The notes under the pieces are model-generated. The model was given only the letters and a program-made list of their open reading frames with translations, was not told the origin of the DNA and did not search any database. DNA of 63,838 bases from Actinomycetota bacterium (lineage in GTDB: Bacteria > Actinomycetota > Acidimicrobiia > Acidimicrobiales > Ilumatobacteraceae). Shown piece by piece: positions 48,443 through 55,864 of the stretch (position 1 is the stretch's first letter; every line of letters starts with the position of its first letter). Both the position numbers and the translations under genes were made by a program. The stretch spans positions 1 through 63,838 of the forward strand of contig JACQZX010000069.1 in NCBI GenBank assembly GCA_016213665.1, in the 5' to 3' direction.

Positions 48443-49482
48443 TCGCCAGGCTCACACACGGCGTTGGCCCCGTTGACACCGATCCCGATGCGGTCACCGA
48501 GCGTCAACGAGTCGGCACCGCCTTGGCCGACATCGACGCTCACCAAACGGTCGAGTACATCGAGTCGAACGCCGACGAGGGTGCTGGCACCCTGGAACGT
48601 CACCGACGTGACCGTGCCGGACAGACCGTCGGCGGCCAGCGACAGGTCTTCCGGGCGAACCAGCAACGTGATCGACGATCCCTTGGCGATGCCTTTCGCC
48701 GCCGGCACGGCAACCTGCCTGTCCATCAATGTCACCTCCGCCGCGCCGTTGACCACGGCCGGCAACTCGTTCATCGTGCCGACGAAGCGTGCCACGAACG
48801 CTGTCGCCGGCTTGCGGTACACCTCGGTGGGAGTGCCCAGTTGCTCGATGCGACCCTGCGACATCACGCAAATGCGATCGCTGATGGCCAATGCCTCTTC
48901 CTGATCGTGCGTCACGAACAGCGTGGTGATGCCGACCTCGGTCTGGATGCGGCGGATCTCATCGCGCAGCGTTGTGCGCACCTTTGCGTCGAGCGCGCTG
49001 AGCGGCTCGTCGAGCAGCAGCACGCGCGGTTGCACTGCCAACGCGCGGGCGAGCGCGACACGCTGTTGTTGCCCGCCCGACAACTGGTGCGCGTAGCGAT
49101 CACCGAGCGAATCCAATTGCACCAACTTCAGAATCTCGGCAACCCTTTGATCTCGTTCAACCTTGGCCACACGGCGCGTGCGCAATCCGTATTCGACGTT
49201 GCCCGCGACGGTGAGATTGGGAAACAGGCTGTAGCTCTGGAACACCATCCCCATGTTGCGTTTGTGGGGTGGCATCTTGCTGATGTCGGCACCTTCGACA
49301 AGGACCGCTCCGGTGTCGGCGCGTTCGAACCCGGCAGCGATGCGCAAGGCGGTGGTCTTGCCACAGCCGCTTGGTCCGAGCAGCGTGACCAGCTCGCCCT
49401 GCTGCAGATTTAGGTCGAAGCCGTGCAGCGCGACGTTGGAACCGAACGTCTTGCGGACACCTGCGAATGTAAGTGCAGTCAT
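48439..49482 (-). CDS. ABC importer ATPase (PotA/PhnT-like, with TOBE domain)
   Basis: 347 residues from ATG 49482. Walker A GPSGCGKTTALRIAAG, Q-loop VFQSYSLFPNLTV, signature LSGGQQQRVALARALA, Walker B VLLLDEPLSALDAKVR, switch TLFVTHDQEEALAIS. The C-terminal 110 residues form a TOBE domain (ITLLVRPEDLSLAADG). It energises the two permeases upstream in the same operon. Family members carry polyamines, Fe3+, thiamine or 2-aminoethylphosphonate. Confidence 0.95.
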   Translation of the reverse strand: MTALTFAGVRKTFGSNVALHGFDLNLQQGELVTLLGPSGCGKTTALRIAAGFERADTGAVLVEGADISKMPPHKRNMGMVFQSYSLFPNLTVAGNVEYGLRTRRVAKVERDQRVAEILKLVQLDSLGDRYAHQLSGGQQQRVALARALAVQPRVLLLDEPLSALDAKVRTTLRDEIRRIQTEVGITTLFVTHDQEEALAISDRICVMSQGRIEQLGTPTEVYRKPATAFVARFVGTMNELPAVVNGAAEVTLMDRQVAVPAAKGIAKGSSITLLVRPEDLSLAADGLSGTVTSVTFQGASTLVGVRLDVLDRLVSVDVGQGGADSLTLGDRIGIGVNGANAVCEPGE

Positions 49483-49501
49483 TTGAAGACAAGTCCTGTC
49501 G

Positions 49502-50341
49502 TTAGAACCGGGTCACGGTCATCGCCTTACGGCTCTTCGTACGGGTGAGCAAGGTCATCATTCCGAGCAGCGCGGTGGTGGCCACCAAGGTCAGCAACGC
49601 CAAGCCGATACCGCCTTGGGGGTCGCGGCCGAAGTATTCGAAGCTGAAGGTGGCGAACGTGTTCTTCGCCAGGGTCGAGGCGATGGTGAACTCGCCGAGC
49701 ACCACCGTTGCGGTGAGGAATGCCGAAGAGAGCAGGCTGGATGCCATGTTGGGCAGCAGTGCTTTGCGCAGCGTGGTCGCCCAAGTGCCACCAAGGCTGC
49801 GCGAGGCATCGACCAGCGTGCGCACGTCGATCGCCTTGATGCCGGCGTCGATTGCTCGATAGGTGAACGGCATCGCCATCACCACGTAGAACGGCGCCAA
49901 CGCGAAGTCGCTGTTGAGGAACCAGCGGGCGTTCGGTCGGAAGAACGCAGCCACACCGGCGACGAGGGCGATCGGCGGAACGATGTACGGCAAGACGGTG
50001 AGAAACTCGACCAACGCGCGGGCCTTGGGCAGCTTCAAGTGCACAAACAGCGCCGTCGGTACCAGCAGCGCCATTGTTATCAGCACCGTCACCAACGCCA
50101 ACTTCAGGCTCAACGAAAGCGTCGGCCAGAAGAAGTCCTCCTTGAATGCTCGCCGGATACCTTCGAACGACCACTTCTTGAACCACGTGTGGCGATCGAG
50201 CAGGATCGTCGGCACCTTGTGGAACGCGGCCCGAGCCGTGGAGAGAATCGGCGCGATGAAGAACACCGCTGCTGCAAGCAACACCAGTGTCGGCCCGATG
50301 CGGCCGAGGTACGCCTTTACGCGGCCGCTGATTGCTGCCAC
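49502..50341 (-). CDS. ABC importer permease 2 (PotC/ThiP-like)
   Basis: 279 residues from GTG 50341 (overlaps the first permease by 25 bases). Six helices with the inner-membrane EAA loop DVRTLVDASRSLGGTWATTLRKALLPN. Starts GRIGPTLVLLAAAVFFIAPILSTAR and ends TLVATTALLGMMTLLTRTKSRKAMTVTRF. Pairs with the first permease; the ATPase gene follows after 19 bases. The upstream frame continues to 50407 but lies inside the first permease. Confidence 0.9.
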   Translation of the reverse strand: MAAISGRVKAYLGRIGPTLVLLAAAVFFIAPILSTARAAFHKVPTILLDRHTWFKKWSFEGIRRAFKEDFFWPTLSLSLKLALVTVLITMALLVPTALFVHLKLPKARALVEFLTVLPYIVPPIALVAGVAAFFRPNARWFLNSDFALAPFYVVMAMPFTYRAIDAGIKAIDVRTLVDASRSLGGTWATTLRKALLPNMASSLLSSAFLTATVVLGEFTIASTLAKNTFATFSFEYFGRDPQGGIGLALLTLVATTALLGMMTLLTRTKSRKAMTVTRF

Positions 50342-51225
50342 CTTTCCGCTCGCTTGCGCAGCACTAGGTAGCCGCCCATTGAGACAGCCATGAACAAGAT
50401 CATCCACGTCGCCAATGCAAAGGGCATCGGCGAACGACCGGTGACATCACCTTGCAGGAAGAAGCTGATCTTTATCGGCACCAGATTCGATTGCGTATTG
50501 AGTGCGTAGGCGGTGGCGAACGCGCTGTAGGCGTTGGCGAACAGCAGCAGGAAACCACCGAGCATCGATGGCGCCAGCACCGGTAGACCGACGCGCCGCC
50601 AGTAGGTGAAGGTGGTTCCGCCCAGGTTGGCCGAAGCCTCGCGCCACGACGACTTCAAACCGTCGATGGCTGGCAAGGTGACGAGCACCATCAGCGGGAT
50701 CTGGAAGTACATGTAGACGAGCACGACACCGGAGAAATCGTTGATGCTGAACCACGACTTGTACGGGTCCCAACCGTTGTCGGTGAGGATCTTGGTGCCA
50801 AGCCCCTGGCGGCCGAGCAACGTCAGGAACAGGAAAGCCAGAATGATTCCGCCCATGTTGGCGGCAACGCCGCTGAAGGCGGAGACGAGCGACCGCAGCC
50901 ACTTCGGCCGCTTGGCCGTCGCCGCCGCGTAAGCGAGGGCGGTGCCGAACACGACACCGAGGAGAGCGGTGATCAGCGAGATCTTGAGTGAGTTCCAGAA
51001 CGCGGCGCTCTCCTGCGAGATCGCGTCAGTGAAACCACGGGTGGTATACGAATTGTCATTCGCCACGAATGCCTTGCGGATTACGCCCAGCGTCGGCAGC
51101 AGCAAGAAGATGGCCAGGAAAGCGAAGAACGGCAACAATCCGAGCCAGGCCCAGCCGCGCCGCTTGCGCGGCGCGACCGGACCATTGGCGCCATGGGAAC
51201 TCTCGATTTCTATGAGAGCTCCCAT
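50317..51225 (-). CDS. ABC importer permease 1 (PotB-like)
   Basis: 302 residues from ATG 51225 (GGAG 11 bases upstream); a TTG at 51279, overlapping the binding-protein stop, is an alternative that would add 18 residues. Basic N-terminus APRKRRGWAW, helix LGLLPFFAFLAIFLLLPTLGVIRKAF, and EAA loop DGLKSSWREASANLGGTTFTYWRRVGLPVLAPS. The ATG is in the right arm of a strong hairpin (51190-51228), suggesting translational control. Confidence 0.88.
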   Translation of the reverse strand: MGALIEIESSHGANGPVAPRKRRGWAWLGLLPFFAFLAIFLLLPTLGVIRKAFVANDNSYTTRGFTDAISQESAAFWNSLKISLITALLGVVFGTALAYAAATAKRPKWLRSLVSAFSGVAANMGGIILAFLFLTLLGRQGLGTKILTDNGWDPYKSWFSINDFSGVVLVYMYFQIPLMVLVTLPAIDGLKSSWREASANLGGTTFTYWRRVGLPVLAPSMLGGFLLLFANAYSAFATAYALNTQSNLVPIKISFFLQGDVTGRSPMPFALATWMILFMAVSMGGYLVLRKRAERWQQSAAA

Positions 51226-51228
51226 GGC
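51190..51228 (-). promoter_or_regulatory. Hairpin covering the permease-1 start codon
   Basis: 15-base arms (51190-51204 and 51214-51228) with one mismatch and a 9-base loop. On the minus-strand RNA the ATG at 51225-51223 is buried in the 5' arm. If ATG 51225 is the true start, folding would block initiation; if the TTG at 51279 is used, the hairpin is inside the coding region. Confidence 0.5.
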
Positions 51229-51265
51229 AATCGGATCTCCAAACGAGTTGGACAATGCTTCAACC

Positions 51266-52456
51266 TCAGATGTCGGCAACCATCGGGCCCCAGTTGGCCA
51301 GCAGGGCGTCGTTGGCAGCGGTGCTCTGCTCCGGCGTGAGGAACACCACGCTGGCGAGCAGGTCGGCCGGTGGCAGGTTCGCCTTGTCGGCTTCGCTGAT
51401 CAGGCCAAGCTCATCGATTACGCCGTAGCGAGGCGGCATGCCGCCACCCTTCAGGAATTGCAGCGCAGCCTCGTTCGAGATGATGTGCTCGATCCACAGC
51501 TTGGCGCAAGCCTGGTGCGGTGAATCCTTGACAACTCCCTGTGCGTACGGGGCACCGTAGGCGGAGTCGGTCGGGAAGTTGATCTCGACCGTGAAGCCAG
51601 CATCCTCGACGGCCTTTTGCAGACCGGGGTAGTTGTAGCTCCAGTCGAGCGCAATCGGGGTCTCACCCGAAATCACCGTGGCCTGTGTGACCTCGGTGGG
51701 GATGAGGTTGCCGGATTCCTTCAGCGCGGCGAAGAACTCGATGCCGGGCATGATGTCGTCGGCCGAACCGCCGTTGGCGATCGAGGCGGCCATGACAGCA
51801 GCCAATGCCGAACCCGACTCACGCGGGTCGCCGTTCAGAGCAACCTGACCCTCGTACTCGGGCTTGGCCAAGTCGGCGAAGCTCTTCGGCGGGTTGGGCA
51901 CGATGGTGGTGTTGGTGCCGATCGACATGATGCCGTAGTACGACGACACCCAGTTGCCATCGGGGTCCTTCATGTTGTCGGGCACTTCGTCGAGCAGCGT
52001 CGGCGAGTAGGGCTGCCACAGGCCGGTGTCGGCGGCAATGATCGCCTTCGCCGGGCTGACGTCGAGGGCATCAGGCATGTCGTCCTGGCCGGCGAGGTTG
52101 ATGACAGCGTCGAGCTCTTCCTGCGAAGAACCGTTGGGGTTCTGCACCGGATGCTCGACACCCGGGTACTTCTCGCCGAACGACTCGAGCACGCCCTTGT
52201 AGTTGGCCCACTCGTCCGGAAGGGCGATCAGGTTCACCTGGGCGCCGTTGTCGAGGCACTCCTGGTAGAGCGCCGCCAGCGGGTCTTCTTCAGCGGCTGC
52301 CGTTGTTTCGACCGCGGCGTCGGTGGTGACCGGCGCATCGGTCGCCGGAGCGGCCGTTGATTCGGTCTTTTCGTCGTCGCCGCAGGCCACGAGCAACAAC
52401 GCTCCGACCACGACGGCACTTGCGAGCCGACGGCTCGACGTGAAACGCATTCTCAT
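51266..52456 (-). CDS. ABC importer substrate-binding lipoprotein
   Basis: 396 residues from ATG 52456, with AAGGGGAG upstream. Signal FTSSRRLASAVVVGALLLVAC with lipobox Cys25, then a Thr/Ala-rich linker (about residues 30-57). The periplasmic-binding fold includes EWANYKGVLESFGEKYPGV, GSSQEELDAVINLAG, WVSSYYGIMSIGTNTTIVPNPPKSFADLAKPEYEGQVAL and ETPIALDWSYNYPGL. Family-1 solute-binding protein of the Fe3+/polyamine/phosphonate group; ligand not predictable here. First gene of the importer operon, which runs on to mgtC. Confidence 0.92.
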   Translation of the reverse strand: MRMRFTSSRRLASAVVVGALLLVACGDDEKTESTAAPATDAPVTTDAAVETTAAAEEDPLAALYQECLDNGAQVNLIALPDEWANYKGVLESFGEKYPGVEHPVQNPNGSSQEELDAVINLAGQDDMPDALDVSPAKAIIAADTGLWQPYSPTLLDEVPDNMKDPDGNWVSSYYGIMSIGTNTTIVPNPPKSFADLAKPEYEGQVALNGDPRESGSALAAVMAASIANGGSADDIMPGIEFFAALKESGNLIPTEVTQATVISGETPIALDWSYNYPGLQKAVEDAGFTVEINFPTDSAYGAPYAQGVVKDSPHQACAKLWIEHIISNEAALQFLKGGGMPPRYGVIDELGLISEADKANLPPADLLASVVFLTPEQSTAANDALLANWGPMVADI

Positions 52457-52480
52457 ATGTCTCTCCCCTTGTAGGTGGTA

Positions 52481-52515
52481 CGCGTGATCCGCAAACTACA
52501 CATGCCCGCGTGATC
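52481..52515. promoter_or_regulatory. Direct repeat CGCGTGATC x2 upstream of the importer operon
   Basis: Exact copies at 52481-52489 and 52507-52515, 26 bases apart, 25 bases upstream of the binding-protein start. Possible operator for the transport operon; the 130-base gap holds nothing else that I recognise. Confidence 0.35.
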
Positions 52516-52586
52516 TACGCGAGTGGGAGAAACCGTACATCATGCGAACAATCGTCGCGAACTGGGGTCGCGCAGCCAGGCGCAGC

Positions 52587-55118
52587 TCAGGCAGCGGTCA
52601 TTCGCCGCGTGCGTCGGCCGAGCAGGAATGTGCCGGAGCACAGAATCAGGCCACCGGCGATAGTTGCGGGCAACAACCCACGCGGGCCGTCGGAACCGGA
52701 GGGCGCGGCGACCGCCGCTGGTTCCTCGTGCGCGGCCGGAGCCGGGGCATCGCCGAGCGATTCGAGCACATCCACGGTCGCCACCATGTTCGGGTGAAGG
52801 GTGCAGTAGTACTCGTAGTGTCCGGGCGTTTCGAAGGTCTGCGCATAAACGGCGCCGGATTCCAGCAGATCAGAAGTCCAGTTGTCGGCGCGAGCGGTGA
52901 CCGTGTGCGGCGCCAGCCCGACGTTGCTCCATTGCACGGTTGCGCCCTTTACCACCGTCAGTTCCGACGGTTCATACGCGAGGTCGACGATCTTCACCGA
53001 CGCTGAGAGGCCGTCGTCGGCGACACCCGACTGTGCTGTGGCCGGGTCGGCCACCACCGTTACCAATCCCTTCATGCGGCCGGTGAGTCCATCGTGGTAG
53101 GGGAAACTGCCGGCGTCATCGAACGTGCGCTGGTAGGTCTGGCCGTGGGTGACGATCTCGCTGACGAAGCTGCCATCGTCGGCTTCAATGATGTGCGGGC
53201 TGGTGCTGCTGACCATCCACGTGACAGTGCCACCTTGGGCCACACGCACTTCGGCGGGCGAGAACGTCTCTGCCAGCACCTCCACATCGACAGCCATCGG
53301 TGCGGCGGCGCCAGGTTCCACCTCCGCCGCGGGCGGCGGTACCGCGCCATCGGAACCGCTGACGAAGACCGTTCCGACCATGTTGGGGTGGATCGTGCAA
53401 TAGAACGCGAACGTGCCCGGGTTCGCGAAGGTCACGTGTTCCGTCTTGCCCGAGCGCACGATGTCGGTGTCGAACGATCCGTCGCGCGCAGTGGCGGTGT
53501 GCGGCGCGACGCCGTTGTTGACGAAGCCAACCGACGCACCGACCGGCACAGTCAACTCCGTCGGCTGGAAGGCGAAGTCGATCATCTGCACGTCGCCGGC
53601 GGCGACGGCAACCGTAGGTCGACTCACCGGTGGTGGCGGTGCCTCCCCATTGGCACCGGTAACGAGAACCGTGCCGGTCATGCTCGGGTGAATGGTGCAG
53701 AAGTAGCTGAAGGTGCCGGCGTTGCGGAATGTTCGACGCGACGTCGCTCCCCGACTGAGCAGGCCGGTGTCGAACGAACCGTCCTTGGCGGTGGCGCTGT
53801 GTCGCGCGGCGCCGGTGTTCACGAACGTCAGCGAGTCGCCGGCGGTGATTGTGATCGAGCGTGGAGAGAACGAGAAGTCGGCAATGCGCACGTCGCCCGA
53901 CGCCGTCACCGGTGGTGGCTCCGTTGTCGGCGGAGCAGCAGGTGGCGGTTCACCGGCGGCCCCACGCACCGAGATGGTGCCCTTCATCTCCGGATGGATG
54001 TCGCAGAAGTAGCTGTAGGTGCCAGGCGTCGAGAACGCCTGCTGGTAGGTCGCTCCGGCGCGCACGTCGGGACTGTGGAACGAGCCGTCGTCGGCAGCGA
54101 CGGTGTGCCGCGCCTGGCCGGTGTTCACCCAGGTCACCGTCGTGCCGGCGTCAACCGTGATCGCCGCGGGCTCGAAGCCGAAGTCGACCATTCGCACTCC
54201 GTTCGACCCGACCGGTGGGGTTGTACTCCCGCCGCCGCCTGCCGGGGTGGTGGTCGCAGGCACCGTCGTCGCCGGGGGCGGCGGCGGTGGTGGTGGGGGC
54301 GGCGGGAGCGTGCCTCCCGGGGGTGGGCTGGTAACGACGACCACACCGACCATGCTGGGGTGGAGATCGCAGAAGTATGAGAAGCGGCCTGGCACATCGA
54401 AGACGCGCCGGTAAGACGACCCGGGCGAAAAGCGACCGCTGTCGAACGCACCGGCGTTGGCGGTGACGGTGTGTGATTCGCTGTCGTTGTTCGTCCAGAC
54501 AACGGTCGTACCGGTTGCAACGCTGATCGACGACGGGCTGAACGCGCGGTTGGCGATGCGCACCGTGGCCGGACCACTCGGTGGCGGTGCCGTCGGTGGC
54601 ACGGTCGGTGCCGCGGTCGGGGGAGCACCGCCGGGAGGCAACGTGGTTGCACCGGGGGTGACCGTGGTGGCGGTAGTGGCGGTGGTTGTGGCGGTGGTTG
54701 TGGCGGGTGCGGTGGTCGCCGGGTCCGAGGGCGCCACCACGACGATCGAGCCGTTGTACGCGTCGAGGTCTTTGTTCTCCTCGTCGCGATAGGTGTAGCT
54801 GCCAGTGCGAGTGAACGAGAACGAATACGAACCACCCGGGTCGATGCCGCCGGAGTCGAACTCGGCCGGTCCCGAGCGCGAGCGAATGCGGTGTTTGCCG
54901 CTGTCGGCGAGATCCCACGTGACGGTCGTGCCGGTGGTAACGGTGAGCACCTTCGGGCTGAGCCCGCCATCGACGACCACCACCACGCCCGCGCCGTCGG
55001 CCTCGCGGCCACCGCTGAGAATTACCGAGGCCGCCACCAACGCCAGGGCCGTGACAACCATTGGCAATCGTCGGTACCACTTGATGCCACAATGGTTGTG
55101 TACGCAATCACTTCGCAT
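52587..55118 (-). CDS. Membrane-anchored surface protein with seven tandem cupredoxin domains
   Basis: 843 residues from ATG 55118 (ATG 55061 is a shorter option). Signal helix PMVVTALALVAASVILSGG; then seven plastocyanin-like domains (roughly residues 43-130, 185-265, 310-388, 412-490, 513-592, 617-697, 716-795), joined by Thr/Pro-rich linkers including a run of prolines; a C-terminal helix (LLPATIAGGLILCSGTFLLG) and basic RRTRRM anchor. Domains 2, 3, 4, 5 and 7 have all four copper ligands (upstream His plus the C-x2-HP-x-M motif, e.g. FCDLHPSM). Domains 1 and 6 lack the Cys (YRDEENKDL; YHDGLTGRM). Likely an outer-face copper or electron carrier. Confidence 0.88.
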   Translation of the reverse strand: MRSDCVHNHCGIKWYRRLPMVVTALALVAASVILSGGREADGAGVVVVVDGGLSPKVLTVTTGTTVTWDLADSGKHRIRSRSGPAEFDSGGIDPGGSYSFSFTRTGSYTYRDEENKDLDAYNGSIVVVAPSDPATTAPATTTATTTATTATTVTPGATTLPPGGAPPTAAPTVPPTAPPPSGPATVRIANRAFSPSSISVATGTTVVWTNNDSESHTVTANAGAFDSGRFSPGSSYRRVFDVPGRFSYFCDLHPSMVGVVVVTSPPPGGTLPPPPPPPPPPPATTVPATTTPAGGGGSTTPPVGSNGVRMVDFGFEPAAITVDAGTTVTWVNTGQARHTVAADDGSFHSPDVRAGATYQQAFSTPGTYSYFCDIHPEMKGTISVRGAAGEPPPAAPPTTEPPPVTASGDVRIADFSFSPRSITITAGDSLTFVNTGAARHSATAKDGSFDTGLLSRGATSRRTFRNAGTFSYFCTIHPSMTGTVLVTGANGEAPPPPVSRPTVAVAAGDVQMIDFAFQPTELTVPVGASVGFVNNGVAPHTATARDGSFDTDIVRSGKTEHVTFANPGTFAFYCTIHPNMVGTVFVSGSDGAVPPPAAEVEPGAAAPMAVDVEVLAETFSPAEVRVAQGGTVTWMVSSTSPHIIEADDGSFVSEIVTHGQTYQRTFDDAGSFPYHDGLTGRMKGLVTVVADPATAQSGVADDGLSASVKIVDLAYEPSELTVVKGATVQWSNVGLAPHTVTARADNWTSDLLESGAVYAQTFETPGHYEYYCTLHPNMVATVDVLESLGDAPAPAAHEEPAAVAAPSGSDGPRGLLPATIAGGLILCSGTFLLGRRTRRMTAA

Positions 55119-55125
55119 ACAGATA

Positions 55126-55131
55126 ATTATG
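55126..55131 (-). promoter_or_regulatory. Putative -10 hexamer CATAAT before the cupredoxin gene
   Basis: Minus-strand CATAAT in an AT-rich patch (CATAATTATCTGT), 7 bases before ATG 55118. No Shine-Dalgarno sequence is present. Confidence 0.5.
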
Positions 55132-55183
55132 CGGGGCGTAGGCGCCAGCGAGCAGGGCCAAAGGTCCCGCCGACACCCGGCGA

Positions 55184-55864
55184 TCAGTCGGATCGTTCGA
55201 TCCCGAGACCGGCGTCCCTGGCCTGAATGATGGCCTGGACCCTGTCTGCGACGACAAGCTTGCCGAAGATGTTGGAGGCATGGTTGCGCACGGTCTTGAC
55301 CGTTATGCCCAGGGCCTGTGCGATCAGGCTGTTGTTGCGACCGGCGGCCATCAACTCGAGGACATCCCGCTCACGTTGGGTGAGCCCCGGAAACGACTGC
55401 TCAGCGCTCGTCGGCCGCGGGCTCGATGGCGGAGCGGCGACCGTGAGGTATTCCTGCACCCGCCGGGCGATCACGGGTCCAAGAATCGCCTCGCCGGCGG
55501 CTACGGCTTCGATCGCGCGCACGATCTCATCGCGGGGGGCGCCTTTCACCAGGTAGCCGCGGGCGCCAGCGCGCATGGCGAGGAACACTGACTCGTCGTC
55601 ATCGAACATGGTGAGAACCAATACCCCGACGTGGGGGCTCCCCTGGAGCAGTTGTCGGGTGGCCTCGATGCCGTCGAGTCGCGGCATCTGCAAGTCCATG
55701 ACGACGACATCGGGTTGCAATTCCTCGGCAAGCCGAACTGCATGCTCACCGTCGACGGCATCGGCGACGATCTTGATGCTTTCGACACTCGCCAGAGCTG
55801 CATGAAAACCGGCGCGGAAGCCGGGGTGGTCGTCGGCCAGCAGCAACTCGATCGGCTCGTTCAT
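55184..55864 (-). CDS. NarL/LuxR-type response regulator
   Basis: 226 residues from ATG 55864 (ATGA overlap with the kinase stop). Receiver: ELLLADDHPGFRAGFHAAL, phospho-Asp in DVVVMDLQMPRLDGIEA, VLTMFDDDESVFLAMRAGARGYLVKGA. HTH: LTQRERDVLELMAAGRNNSLIAQALGITVKTVRNHASNIFGKL. Partner of the 670-residue kinase. Its own gene ends 65 bases before the cupredoxin gene, which runs in the same direction and may be a target. Confidence 0.94.
   Translation of the reverse strand: MNEPIELLLADDHPGFRAGFHAALASVESIKIVADAVDGEHAVRLAEELQPDVVVMDLQMPRLDGIEATRQLLQGSPHVGVLVLTMFDDDESVFLAMRAGARGYLVKGAPRDEIVRAIEAVAAGEAILGPVIARRVQEYLTVAAPPSSPRPTSAEQSFPGLTQRERDVLELMAAGRNNSLIAQALGITVKTVRNHASNIFGKLVVADRVQAIIQARDAGLGIERSD

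Noticed and set aside
53094-54380. 428-codon plus-strand open frame antisense to the cupredoxin gene
   Set aside because: Shadow of repeated domains on the other strand; the repeats in it mirror the cupredoxin repeats and no protein family fits.
54660-54770. GTGGCGGTGGTT-like repeats resembling a minisatellite or CRISPR
   Set aside because: They encode a Thr/Ala linker of the cupredoxin protein; units are imperfect and there are no spacers.
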